Positions 30,966-42,479 are shown, counted from the stretch's first letter. The stretch is 64,000 nt of DNA from Podospora comata (GCA_017354895.1 CP071493.1:2046001-2110000), one strand, 5' to 3'. The notes: a model not told the origin generated them from the letters alone. Made by a program: numbers and translations.

Positions 30966-33000
30966 GGGCCTCTTTGTGTTCGAACACTGTAACTTATTAC
31001 TATATAATTATCACGGAACACCAGTAACGATGACATGAATGATGACCAGACATGAAAGAATAACGAGCCACCTTTGGACACCGGAATAAGCATTGCAAAC
31101 TTGTAGTGACAACACCAAGACCAGAGACAGCCAAACAGAAAGCGATGATGTAACCACTCGTGCCAAGACAAAACGTCAAGAAGATCGGCTGCAGGGGTCA
31201 TCCGTGTAAGTGACCAGCAGTCTATCGAGTGACCCAGCGTTCTGGGTCGAGCTGGGATCTGGGAGCTATTCCCGGTTAACGCTGTCGTGATGGGGTGGGC
31301 GTCTTCCGCCAGGAGTTTGGTCTTGGCAGGGGAGCGAGAGGCATGCCTTCGGGCGTGGCGTCGAGGGCTGTACATACACTACCACTGCCGTTCAGCTGCC
31401 GGGCTTCCCCACGTGGGAACAGGTTCTGGGGAATTGGTCTAAGCTTTCCAGCTGTGTGGCGGCGGTAGCTAGGAGTTGAGGATAGGATCGGATGGTAACT
31501 ATAGAGCAGGTCAGGGGTATCGAGATATTCGCGATGGCGTGGTCTTGATGTGGCTCACAATCATGGACTTTTACCTACCTTAGTTATTGGCAAGGAGCTC
31601 ATCATGACAGCCTCATTTCCCCCACGAGCCATCAGGCTTAACCAGTCACGCCAGGTATCCGTGCCATGTCCCAGTTGTTCGGTACGGGTGACTGTCCGTG
31701 CTGCCATCATGTATAGACTTTTGCGGAACGCCGCCAGAACCACGCGCGATCCCATAGCTCCATGCATGCATGTCCCCCCAGCACGAGGTGGCTTGCAACC
31801 CCTTCCCCCAGATCTCGTATGCAGACCAATAGCCATCCCTCCCTTCTCCCCAATTCCCACGAGACAGGTGAAGAAGCAGCGCGACATCCCCAAATGTACT
31901 GTACCTCCCCCCGTGTTTCCCCTTCGGGCTTTTGGTCCCCCACATCTCTGCGAGACACTGTCTCTGCAACTCCGGGTTGTCCAATGAACCGCAGCCCGTA
32001 GGAATCGGACATCTGCCCGATAGTGGGGCAGTAAACATGCCTGCGGTAGGGCTATCCGGGGCCCCGAACGGTCCCGACACTCTGGGCGCATGCAGCCCAG
32101 TGGCTCAGGTGGCTGGTTGGGGATCTTCGCTTCGTTTTTTCGCGATAGGTGCTGCGATTATGCTGCGGCTGCATCGATAACATGAGCAGGATATTCCCGA
32201 TCGGCAAGGGGATATTGAAGTTTTGGGCGGAAAAGTGTTGATGTCTCACTTTGCATGTCGTAGTGAGTAGTATACACTGCAGGCTGTCAGTCTATTTCGG
32301 AACTTCATGATCTTCCTGATGGCGCCTGCAATAGGAATTCGCGATGCCCCGTTGAATGAAGGGTTGGGGTTAATGATGACCGGAATCAGCCCGACCGGCA
32401 TTGAACGACATGTTAGGTATCCATTAGATAGAAATCATACCTACCTACCTACGCTGCTTGAGATATAAGGCGTGTCTTGAACATTCAAAGCGTCCGGGAG
32501 GAACATACTTTTCAATTATCTCTTTGTTGCCAACCAAGCCCGGGACTCAAACAACTCAGGACTGGAAACAGACGGGGCATGGAGATGTGGATCGGAAGTT
32601 GTAGGGGCGTTAGAAAACTGAAGATAGGTAAGGTAGATAATGCCGAGAAGGCCATTTCATGGCAATGTTCGGGGTATAGAAGTGATGGCCCGCTGAGTTG
32701 AGAGTGCTCGCAGAGCAAGCTTGCTCCTACCTAGCCGGTCAACGCTCACCCGCAACAAAAACGTAGCGCTCCAGTGGGTATCGACCTTCGTGCTTTTGAG
32801 TCTTTGCCTGGCCCACCTATAATTCCGCTTTCTTCGGTCCACACTTTCCCTCTACTTACCTACCCACTCCATCATCTTCCTGCAGTCGGCCGAGTCTTGT
32901 TTGCCCGTTGCTCTACCTCACATTTCCCCGTCGACCTCCCACCTCTGACCCCCAAACATCGACCTATTACAACCTTTATTGCTTTACAAAAGAGGTCGAG
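30966..33000. other. Gene-poor stretch
   Basis: No gene is supported. Around 31550-32180 four to six frames on both strands stay open because the sequence is GC-rich; none shows a domain. A short CTAC tandem run lies at 32438-32452. Pyrimidine-rich sequence before 33000 fits a promoter/leader for the next frame. Confidence 0.4.
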
Positions 33001-33435
33001 ATGTCGGAGAGAACTGCTGAAACCCCTCTCAGTGAGGTTGGAAGTCGGAGCTGGTCTCCACAGGATGGCCCCGCAGGTGTTGAGAGTATGGGCCGTCACC
33101 AGCAACCAACACGATCGAGAGAGCGGAGCCCAACTCATCGTGGTTTTCGGGATGATCGCGCTCCGCACCACAGCCAGAGTCCCTATGACCTGTCATGTCG
33201 AAAGAGCCTCCTTATGGTGATTGGTATGGAGCAGGCTGAGGTCATGCCTTCTGTCGAGGGCAGAGAGGACTCCACATTTGAGCAGTTGGAAAAGAATGAT
33301 ATGTTGCTTCAGGCGAGAAACAAGCAGGATATGGTTTTGTTTGGGGCGCATGACATGAGAAATGTTTCTGATATGGATCGTGAGAAGAGAAGACGGGAAA
33401 ATTGGGAGGAGGATATCAATGATTTGCCATACTAG
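33001..33435 (+). CDS. Small charged hypothetical protein
   Basis: A 144-residue frame starts at an ATG directly after a long leader (GGTCGAG-ATG context) and ends at TAG 33435. The first 65 residues are Ser/Pro/Arg-rich (RSRERSPTHRG), and the last 75 are acidic and methionine-rich with FEQLEKNDMLLQARNKQDM, ending REKRRRENWEEDINDLPY. The C-terminal half has the composition of a short helical, possibly coiled segment. No family or signal is recognised. There may be a small intron around 33180-33230, where the composition changes abruptly. Confidence 0.4.
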   Translation: MSERTAETPLSEVGSRSWSPQDGPAGVESMGRHQQPTRSRERSPTHRGFRDDRAPHHSQSPYDLSCRKSLLMVIGMEQAEVMPSVEGREDSTFEQLEKNDMLLQARNKQDMVLFGAHDMRNVSDMDREKRRRENWEEDINDLPY

Positions 33436-34302
33436 AAGAGTTTGGTGCCATGTTGTCGGATGTTTTGTTGGAAGAGTAATGATATGTTGGTTTGGAGGCT
33501 GCGCGAACGCTTTGCAAGGAGAAGCTCTCTGCAAAATTTATAGTGAGAGGATACTTTAGGTATTGTAGTATTATGTATATTGATGATGTAAACAATGGGC
33601 TTTGGAAGGTACCGCCGCATTCTTATTTCGTCCAATGTCCCAATAAGTGCCAAGGCTGTCACTGATAACATGGAGTATAAAAGGAGTAGCCAAATAGCGG
33701 GTCAACATCATTTCATGTGTGTCATTTTGCTCACTTGTGTCACTGAGTGCATCTGGTTTTGAAGACGTAAGTAGTGTAAGTTTCCCTTAGATTTTTTTCA
33801 TAAAAGAAACGCCAAAGCCAACGCAAGAGACACTAAACAGTAGAAGTGCCCACTGTAAAAAGAAAAAGGAAAAAACGTTCAAGGTTTCGTATCGAAGGGG
33901 CTTGCAGAGCCGCGAAGGGATGGTGCTTCTGGAAGCCCTCAACCAAGAAAGCCCCCTTTCACAAGATATTGAAATCCATTGTCCGCATGAAGACGTGATA
34001 GCAAATGTTCAACGAAAGAAGTAACCATCCGGACAAGCACTCTTCGCCGAGTAATCAGTCCCGCTTTCGGCTTTCAGGTCTACTTTTATCTGAGCAACTC
34101 CATTGAAGAGGCCTGACAATCCAGGAATTCGTGGGCCCTAATGACATCGGAGACCCGCTTACCCGGGCACCAGGCTATAAACTACTCTATTGTTTTCCTT
34201 TTTATATTCTTTCATAATACCGCTTTGCCCTCCGCAGTCTTCTTTCTTCGGAATTCGACAAGACAACCTCCTACCTCTGGCAAACAAGCAAACAAGGGCA
34301 AC
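33436..34302. other. Intergenic stretch with promoter of the next gene
   Basis: No gene is supported. It is AT-rich from 33530 to 33870. A TATA box (GCTATAAACT) at about 34171-34180 lies 130 bases before the start codon at 34303 and is followed by a C/T-rich leader. Confidence 0.45.
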
Positions 34303-35022
34303 ATGAACAAACAACAATTCCAAGGCCACGCCTCTGGCAATATCTCTGGCCCCGGCCCTACCTTTACTCGCCCTCCTCCCACATCCCCAAAGGCCATATC
34401 CAGGTCTAACCGGAACCCCTTCATCAACGGCACCGGCACCAACATCACCACCGACTTGAACACCCCTCCGGTCTTCAGCCACCCGCCCCCCGCCGCTCCA
34501 AGGGCAATGTTAAACCACCGACGAGATCCCCCCATTGCCCCGCTCGACACCAAGATCACCATCCTGAAGGACGCCCTCTTGCAAGAACAAAGGTGCCTGA
34601 GAATCCTCAGGAGCAATATTCGTCGACTGCCGCCCTGGATCCTTCGGCGCAAGGAAGAAGAGTGTCTCGGCCGTATCGACCGCGAAGAGGCCAGGTTGAT
34701 GGAGTTGCAGGAAGAAGCCAGGTTGAGGGGTTTGGAGTCTGAGGCCATCCACAATACTAGACAGGGCGGTGCTGCGAGCTCCCGCGATGGTAATTTCGAG
34801 GGTGATTCAGGATGGGTAGGCCGTCGCGTTATGACTGAGAGGCTTCGGTCTCTGGGCCCGCGTGTTGAGGAAGAGCAAGAGAAGACCGCTGAGATGGATA
34901 GAAAGTACAGCCGGGTGCTCCGTAGAATGGAGAGGTGGGACGCGAAGTGGGAGAGGGAGGACAGGAAGGAGAGAAGGCGTCAGGAGGCTGAGAGGGAGTT
35001 CTTCAGGAGATTTGAGTATTGA
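34303..35022 (+). CDS. Hypothetical protein with charged C-terminal coiled coil
   Basis: An uninterrupted 239-residue frame starts at the first ATG after a TATA box and C/T leader. Residues 1-80 are Pro/Ser/Asn-rich with PPPTSPKA and HPPPAAPRA, probably disordered. From about residue 82 the chain is rich in Arg, Glu and Leu (LLQEQRCLRILRSNIRRLPP, then RKEEECLGRIDREEARLMEL) and continues, after a Gly/Ser break near 160-175, into a second very basic helix ending RRQEAEREFFRRFEY. Two coiled-coil helices joined by a flexible loop are predicted by eye. No family is recognised. The same general plan, disordered N-terminus then helix, is seen in the gene at 29854-30965, but no sequence similarity is evident. 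Confidence 0.6.
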   Translation: MNKQQFQGHASGNISGPGPTFTRPPPTSPKAISRSNRNPFINGTGTNITTDLNTPPVFSHPPPAAPRAMLNHRRDPPIAPLDTKITILKDALLQEQRCLRILRSNIRRLPPWILRRKEEECLGRIDREEARLMELQEEARLRGLESEAIHNTRQGGAASSRDGNFEGDSGWVGRRVMTERLRSLGPRVEEEQEKTAEMDRKYSRVLRRMERWDAKWEREDRKERRRQEAEREFFRRFEY

Positions 35023-36844
35023 AGCCAGAAGAGAGGGGGTGCCATTCGGGGTGTTGGAGATTGGGGAACTGGTAGTGGAGTACCTTAACTGGTAGTCATA
35101 CATCCAATTTTTTCAAGAGGAACCGAAAGTCAACATACCTAAGGTTGTATGTCGTGATAAAATTTGATTATGCAACTTTGTCATTGTCATGCTGAGATGA
35201 ATTTTCACCGCCGGCGAGTGAGCTGAAGTGGTTTACAAGCGATGACTATGAGCACGTTCGTGAGCATGTGTGGTCCGTTGGCGTGGGCTCGAATCACCAG
35301 GCAATATATCATCAAAATCGAGGAGGAAAGCGTTGTATTGTTAAGAAGAAGAATCATCCTCCAAAGCTCAGCAAAGCCTATAAAACACCGCCCTCCACCA
35401 TTCCCCACCTATCGCCCCACACATGCTTCCGCCTCCCCACGCACCAAACTGGTTTACAAGCCATGTTCACCTGCATTTTCGCAAGCTTTTTTGCCGGTTC
35501 CTCGCGCGCCGAAGTCGTCCCAGGTATTGCGATTTCGGCTTTCCTTCACACGTTTGAGAGCGTTTGAGACTGAAGATCAGGAATTCACCTCGGTTAACAG
35601 ACAGTCAGAGAACCTCTCCCCAGCACGTTCGATAACGAGGAGGCACAAGTGGTTGTGGTCCGTTAGTGGGGTCTTATTACCTACCAAGAGATTATTAAAT
35701 TGAGGAGGGCAAGGTGGTGTGTATTGGTAAAACTGTGTAACTACCAAACCTCAGCAAAGCCCATGAGATACCATCCGCAACCGTGCTCTACTTTCCAACC
35801 CTACAATACTCCCACTTTCCTACCAAGGCGGGCACCGCATGCCGGAAAGTGAAGTCCAAGAAACGAACCACCGTAAATGAGTGTGTATGTGGTGATGTGT
35901 TGAGAAATGGTATACGTGATGTGTCGGGAAAGAAAATCAACGCCAGCAATGCCAAAAACCTCCTCCCAAAAGCCCACAAATATCATATCACGGCGGTATA
36001 TATCTCTACACGTTATCTAAATCCTTGATTAGCTCTTCGCCGTCCATTTCTTTGCAAAGATAACGATGGACACGTATACAACCAGTCTTGGTTATCCTAG
36101 AGTATATAACCCCAAGCTTGGTTTAGATCAGTTACTTCACAAGTATGATCTTGCTAAGAATTAGTAGCTTTGGCTTTAACAATATAAACACCCTGGCATT
36201 CCTCCTTATTTTTGACTTTATTTGCCTAATGATTAGAACCATGTAACCAAACTACATTCCATCAGTAGCGTTTGCTTATATCAATCTTTTAAAAAGTTGA
36301 ATGCAATTTTACTAGGGCATATGGTCCGAAACGATGAGGATTGAGAGAGCCATTGTGTTAAGTAATCATACGGACGATCATCCATCTTCTAATAACAATT
36401 TCAAATGTCTCAGCGCTGTCCCAGACCACTTGGTATTGGAAGAGCGTAGCACTGAAAGAAGTATAAAAGGCTTGATTGGGCACCTTTTGGCGTCGTGCCA
36501 CCTGGGGTTGTGCCAAACAGTGTGGTCTCGCACTGCACTTGTCAAGTCTCTCCAATCGGCTGAGAAATTCATCAGTGTGTGCTGACAGACCCCGCTCTTT
36601 TGCCCTCCAATGGTCAAAGGACAAATGCTCAGCTTTCATCTCTCTCACGAAGAACTTGCAATTTCTAACGTTGTCAGCATTCTTTGTCAATACTGGCCGT
36701 CCCAACACTTCGTCATGGAGGGGCTACGGATGACGGCGATTACATAACAACCTCTGGGGATGTAATACCGGTCTCCAAGACCTGAGGAACGACTCCGGGC
36801 TCTTCGAATAACACGGTCAGGAAACGGGCAGGAAGAACTCGCAT
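35023..36844. other. Gene-poor, partly AT-rich stretch
   Basis: No gene is supported. A diverged direct duplication occupies 35249-35780 (separate entry). Between its copies a 34-codon frame at 35461-35568 begins with a signal-peptide-like stretch (MFTCIFASFFAGSSRAEVV) behind a TATA box (CCTATAAAAC at about 35377); it is too short to call. From about 35990 to 36330 the sequence is clearly AT-richer than its surroundings and frame-poor, as if mutated by repeat-induced point mutation, but no element family can be named. Confidence 0.4.
35249..35780. repeat. Diverged direct duplication, about 375 bases apart
   Basis: Segment A (about 35249-35400) and segment B (about 35621-35780) share AGCACGTTCG, TGTGGTCCGTT, an ATATCATCAAAATCGAGGAGG-like stretch (TTATTAAATTGAGGAGG in B) and CTCAGCAAAGCC in the same order. 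In A the last block runs into a TATA box (CTATAAAACACC); in B the same place reads CCATGAGATACC. It appears to be an old duplicated promoter region, one copy having lost its TATA box. Confidence 0.55.
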
Positions 36845-38000
36845 ACAACGACATCGAGCTCCGCGCCTTGCAAAGCTACTTCTCCGACGATGTTTCAGCC
36901 ACGGCCCTGGACACTAATACCCCTATTCTGAGACTCGTTTGTATCCCAATGGATACAGTAGGACATGTATCGCTCTCTAGTGATCAAGATCTCCAGCATA
37001 TTCTATTCCGATCAATCTTCCTGACCGTTTCAATGTCCAGCCTGAGGATCTTGAGGACCGGAAACCGCCCCTAACAATTGGCAAGCCCGTCTCGCTCAGA
37101 CTTCTTGATTGCCTGGAATTCTTCAAAGGGGAATTTTGCTCCGCACTCTCACTGCCATTCGCCCTAGCTGTCTACACATATTCATGGATAGAGGAGCACT
37201 TGGTGAACAGTCTTCACAGGGTCCGGCATGTTATCCAACTTACCGGCCATGGCGACTCGGTGCATAAACCTGACCTTGAAACGTCCATGGATGGGCAAAA
37301 ACCAATGGCTACAGCACAGAAAATGGGGACGACACACAACATCATCATCAAAACGCTTCCAAGCACGTGGAAATTGTGTTGACTCTGCTTGATCACCTTG
37401 TACAGCAAGGTGCAACAGGCCCCAGGGATAAGACGAGCCTCAGTGTCCTTTCAGCAGTGGTGCTTCTTCGTCGCCAGGTAGAGAGCGCGGGAAAGCAGTG
37501 CCAGTATCTCGACAACCGCAGTTGAAACCAGTCAGAAGTGGTGAGTGAACCCAGCAGTCAGCCGCTAGGACATACCAACTGAGATGAAACTAACCTCTTC
37601 TATTTGTCTCAGCCCAGCTCTTCGCCTCCCTCACCCATGAAGACTCAGCATCTAACATGAAGATCGCCGATGCCAGCAGAGCGCTCGCCGAAGCGGCCAG
37701 TAAGGACGCCTCGCCGATGAAAACAGTTGCCATTTTGACCATGGCTTTTCTTCCGGCAACGTTTCTCGCCGCCTTGTTTTCGATTCCGTCGTTGGGATGG
37801 GACGAGCCAGACAAGTTCTAGGTGTATTGGGCATGTGTCGTTCCAACCACCATTGTCACTTTTACCTTGTGGACAGGGATCACTCAGCGTGGGCAGATAC
37901 TTAAGTTGATGAGGTCCAGACGAGACAGAGATCCAGAAAAGGCAGAGGCCATGAAGTCCAGTACACAGGCTTCGGTGGCATTCTTGCGCCTCAGCCGCTC
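36845..38000 (+). pseudogene. Decayed CorA-like transporter gene
   Basis: The segment 37614-37960 encodes the typical C-terminal end of fungal CorA-like (Mg2+ transporter-related) proteins: a KIADASRALAEAASKDASPMK helix followed by two membrane helices (TVAILTMAFLPATFLAALFS and VYWACVVPTTIVTFTLW). Between them the frame meets TAG at 37819-37821 in DKF-stop-VYW, where relatives typically have a tryptophan (TGG), consistent with a single G to A change. Upstream, 36845-37560 carries pieces of the soluble domain (AYNDIELRALQSYFSDD; EDLEDRKPPLTIGKPVSL; LLRRQVESAGKQCQYLDNR) in different frames with further stops. A plausible intron remains at about 37540-37613. The family's usual length is 500-600 residues. 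The gene looks dead, though the 3' end is well preserved. Confidence 0.6.
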
Positions 38001-38732
38001 TGTTCTCCGACTTGACAGGCTCAGTACCTGGCATCTGAACGTCTTGCGTCGCAACCTGACTTTGTTTTTGGTTTGATCACAACTCCATCAGGTACTGATT
38101 CATAACCTACATAACCAAGTCTAACTGAGACCGCAGTGAACAGAAGCGGTCGTTCCATAATTATCGACCTCAAGCCACGTCTACCATGCTTGGCTCAATG
38201 TCTGGCAATCGTGCCTGGGCTATTCTCTGTGTGGCTTGCAGACAGTCTGACACTGCCATGAAAGGGTAACAGCCGTCGGCAGCTCTCCTCGAATAAGAAC
38301 GGATGCTTGGGTGACTCGTCATGAGTTCTGGTGTAACGTCTTCGGAGTTAGAGGCGGCTGAAGGCCAGCTCCCACACCAAACCGCTTAAGCAGGCCAACC
38401 AGCATACGACAATCATTTGTGACTGGAGGATAGGTACCAGCAACGTAAAGGGCTTCATGTGAGGCGCCGGACGCCAGCCTTGATGTGCAACGCGAGCTGG
38501 AGGCCTAGGCATGTAGATAGTGGGTAGTGCATTGGATAGGCTGGGGTTCCAAGCACTGACGATGTTTGGCGTGTATATATTGTGTGATTCCCTTTTCTCC
38601 TATCGTCGATCTGGAGCAGAGGTTCAAGCCTAACCCAAGAGTTTGAAACCACATACCCTTCATCTTTCTTTCTTTACTTACTTTTCTTTCGGCAACCTGT
38701 GTGACATTCGTTAATATCAAACACTTGAAGAC
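38001..38732. other. Intergenic stretch
   Basis: This separates the CorA-like relic from the VWA gene. No gene or clear motif was found. The last 100 bases are pyrimidine-rich (CTTTCTTTCTTTACTTACTTT on the plus strand at about 38663) and probably form the leader of the VWA mRNA. Confidence 0.4.
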
Positions 38733-39993
38733 ATGTAGGAAAGCTATGACGTCCACCACTGCTCTACTCAGCTAACTTTGTCCAAGGCATCTAGCATTCC
38801 CCAAATTAGCCTCCCTGGCCACCATCCTCGCACTGACAGGGCAGATCAGTGCGAGAGTCACCATCCCTCCTCCACAGAACTCAACATGCGAACCCCTCTT
38901 TGGCAAAATAGAGGCCACAAACGGCGGCCGGAAGATCGGGGTTGTCATCGATAGGTCCGGTTCAATGGAGGACACCGACCCGAGCAACCTCCGTCTCCAA
39001 GCCGCCAAGCTCCTCGTCGGAAAGCTGATTCCATCCTCCGGCACAACCACCGGTCAAACCGCCGACCAAGTCACCATCGTTCAGTTCAACGAGACAGCCG
39101 AGGTCCTCTACCCCCTCGGTGACCCCAGCGGTGCAGGAGCCACAATCGACGGCATCCCCGCCAACGGCGGGACCTTCATCGGCGGCGGCATCTCCGCCGC
39201 CCTCGACGAACTTACAAGAAGCGGCAACAAGCCCGACGCCGCCGGCATCTTCGTCCTCACCGACGGAGCCGACGACCCCCCCTCCCTCATCTCAGACACA
39301 ATCGACTCCATCAACCGCGCCCAACAAGCCGGCATCCGCGTGTCCTTCGGCTTCCTCTCCGTCGACGCGGAGGAGCAAGACTCCCGCATCACCTCCGCCA
39401 TCCTCAGCTCGGGCGGCACCTTCACAACAGTAAACACAGCAGAAGACACCTCCAAGCTCGTCGCCCAAGCCCTCCTCAACGGGCTAGTCGGACCCCCGCA
39501 GACAGGCAGCGTTCCCCTGTTACCTGGTCTCAAAACAGCGGGGATGCTCTCCCAGACAAGCCTCACCTCCTTTTCCTACGCTGCCCAGAGCGGCGAGGCG
39601 TTCAATGTCACTGTCACAGCCATCGACAATATCCCCCTCAAGGCCACGTTGAAGCAAGCGGGTCAGACGAGTGAGATCAAATCTGCTGTCACAGACACCA
39701 CAACTGGGATCGCGCTGCTGGAGTACACCGCGTTCTCGACTGGGAATTACACCATTGAAGTCTCGTCGGCTAGTGGGTCAAAGTCGGGGCTCTTTGCGGT
39801 GCAGATTGGGAGCTCGCTTGACCCGTGCAAGCCGTCAAACTCGACGGTGCCGCTTCCTTCTGGCACCGGGGCGATTCCTTCCCCGACTGCTTCGACTGTT
39901 TTCACTGCTGGGGCTGTGCCCATGGGTGGTAATGCGGCTTTGCAGATGGGGGTTGGGTTGTCTTTGATGGCGGCTTTTCTTGAGATGTTTTGA
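38733..39993 (+). CDS. Secreted VWA-domain protein; start codon split by an intron
   Basis: The best gene model joins A38733-T38734 to G38787, making the ATG across a 52-base intron (GTAGGA donor; CTAAC branch at 38772; CCAAG acceptor), then runs to TGA 39993, encoding 402 residues. No other upstream ATG reaches this frame. The resulting N-terminus is a good signal peptide (MHLAFPKLASLATILALTG). A von Willebrand factor A domain follows with a complete metal-binding MIDAS site: D56, S58 and S60 in DRSGSM, T130 in NGGTF and D160 in LTDGADD. A second, beta-rich Thr/Ser-rich domain (about 235-350) precedes a Ser/Pro/Thr linker and a hydrophobic C-terminal 20 residues, suggesting a GPI anchor. Extracellular adhesion or protein binding is inferred; its partner is unknown. 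Confidence 0.8.
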
Positions 39994-40260
39994 GTGGATA
40001 ATTGATAGGGTAGCTTGGTGTGATGGCTTACATGTCTGGATTGGATCTGTGAGGATGGGTTCACATTTCTCAAAATAAGTTGAGGTTGTTCAAAAGAATC
40101 CTTGTTCAGCACGTTAGGTAGATGAAGAAATTCAGGAACTCCAAGATTTCTATCAAAACCCAAAGAGCGGTAAGGCAGCATTTGCAGGGGTCATCAACAC
40201 AACCCCTTTGAGAAAGTCAACCCACAACGCCACAGGCCATCAAATCACTAAGCTTTTCCC

Positions 40261-42479
40261 TCATTTAAACTCCCCATGACAGACATCATCCGAACGCATT
40301 CTCATCTCCGCCTCTTCCACAGCATGGTCCCAATTAGCCTGGTACAGGTACCAGAGCTCCACGCTCGAAACACTGCGTGATTCGTTAGTCCAAGCCACTG
40401 GACGAACAAGCTCGACCACATTGGAAAACTTACACTGCTAGGCCAATGGCAATGCCGAACCAGAGCCCCTCCAGTTTCCATCCAAGAACCCATCCAGTCG
40501 AGAACGAGATAGGCAGCGCCACGAGGTAGTACGAACCCAAGTTGGTGAAGCTACCAATGCTCTGCCTCCCGATACCCCTGAGAAGGCCGTGTGATATTGC
40601 TGCCAGGGCGTCGAACAGTTGCAGGACAGCGCATATGGGTAGCACTTCTGACACGATGGCTGCAACCTCTTCGTCATTTGTAAAGAGGTACGGTATCTTG
40701 AATCGGAGGCTGCTGAGCAGGGTGAGGTTGAATAGTCCCACCAGACATCCAGCCACGAGTGCCTGTCGAGATGTAAGCTATTGCTCGCTGACGATGCCAA
40801 AAGGAAAAAAAAAAATGAAAAAAAGATGGCACGTACCACTTTTGCGCTGGTCTTCGCAGCGCCACTTAATCTGGCCCCGATAAGGTTTGCCACGCGTGTT
40901 GAGGCCGCGATGGAAAGTGGAAAGGGGATGTTGAATGTCGTGGACGTCACCGTGACAACGACGCTCTGTGCGGCAAGATGAGCACTGCCGAATTGACTGG
41001 CTGCCAGTGTGAGAACCTCAAAGGCAAAATACTGCGCTTCAACCATGATCATTCCAGGAAGAGCAAGCTTGACCATTGGCCCTATTCAGATTGGTCAGCA
41101 TAAAAGATTCGTACAAGGCGTGTTTTGGTGACGAGGGACAAGTGGGTCCCCGAAAAGGGGTAAGAAGGGTCAAAGTGCCAAGGTTGCTTACCCCAGTTGC
41201 TGAAAGCTCGTCGAGTGAGCCCATTCCAGCACTCCATGCCTTCAATGAACCGAACATAGAGGAAAAGCAGGAATGGAAGAAGATTCTGCGTGAAGACGAC
41301 GGCTGTTGCAGCGCCCGTGAACCCCCATCCCATTTTCCATACAAAGAACCAGTTGGCAAAGATGTTGACTGAAGCGCCAATGAGAAGAACAAAAGTTGTT
41401 GCGTGAAACAGACCCTGAGCCTGCACGAAGCGCTTGCCGCTCTCGAATGCCGCAACGCCAGGTGTCCCGAGAATCAGCACCCGGAGGTACAGCCCCGCCA
41501 GCGCAGCTGTCTCGGGCTCCGGAATGATCGAGGCTAGCACGCTTCCTGAAAACCACCACAGGGTAACAATGGGAACTAGCAGCATCCACAACAGATATGT
41601 CATTCTCTGAAGCTGCAGTCCGACCAAGTGTTTGTGGCCAGATCCATAGGCTTGGGCACAGAGCGTATCCAGGCAAGTTGAGAGGCCTTGAACTGGGGCG
41701 TAGCAGGTGATGTTGGCGGTCATGGTGGCAAGACTGACGGCTCCAAGTTCCAGACGACCAATGCGGCCCACAGTGAAAACACTTGTGACAGTGACCGAGT
41801 AGTGTAGAAGGAATGTGATGATCAACGACCTCGAGTATTGTGTGAGAGTTTGGGCTTCGCGCTGCCACGTTGTTTTGAGGACATTGGCAGCTACCGCCGC
41901 TTCCCATCGGTTGATCTCGTCGCTCTCGGTCGGGGACGGCGGGTCCAGGTAGATGTCTTGCAGCAGAGGTGTGCTCTCGAGGGCTTTTGTGGAGGATGCC
42001 GAAATGATAGGGCCGACCTCATCGCTCTGAGGTACTTTGGTACTGAACATCCGCCGATACATCTGCTTCCAGGCTGGCTCGGCAAGTCCTCGACGATGCT
42101 TGGGAGGGAGGATATGGTTGTCCCGAAGGAGACTCCTCTCGGCATCACGAGAGAGTGCGACATCTGAGCTTGCAGCTGTCTCAGTCGTGATGATGGGTCT
42201 CAAGGTGCCATAGGCTACACCACTAGATCTCGGTGCAAAGGATGAGCCTTGGGCGTTGGTCACCTCCAGGGGCTCGGTCTCAAAGTCGACATCATCGTCA
42301 TAGTCGTGCCCACAGCGGCAGTCGTGGGTTCCGTAGTCATCGCAGCATTCTGCAAGGTCCCTAGCTAGGATTTCTTGCGCAATGGGCGACGAGGATAGGT
42401 ACGAGTTGGAGACGAATGTTGATGCCTCCAACAAGCGGTCAGGACGGGGCTTGAACTTGATAGGCTGTGCCGGCGACAT
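40261..42479 (-). CDS. MATE-family multidrug/toxin exporter
   Basis: Exons 42479-41192, 41081-40837, 40762-40434 and 40372-40261 encode 657 residues; introns are 110, 74 and 61 bases. A polar, largely cytosolic N-terminus of about 205 residues has a cysteine/aspartate-rich patch (CCDDYGTHDCRCGHDYDDD). About 12 membrane helices follow, with MATE landmarks: TVGRIGRLELGAVSLA, the APVQGLSTCLDTLCAQAYG motif, LRVLILGTPGVAAFE, and in the second half PGMIMVEAQYFAFEVLTLAA, RVANLIGARLSG and LLRGIGRQSIGSFTNLGSYY. Such proteins swap protons or sodium for cationic drugs or metabolites, at the plasma membrane or vacuole. The long N-terminus is common in fungal members. The cargo is unknown and no biosynthetic genes lie beside it. 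Confidence 0.92.

Noticed and set aside
31550-32180. Several long frames on both strands (up to 176 codons)
   Set aside because: Multiple frames are open at once because the sequence is GC-rich and stop-poor; none shows a domain or good start.
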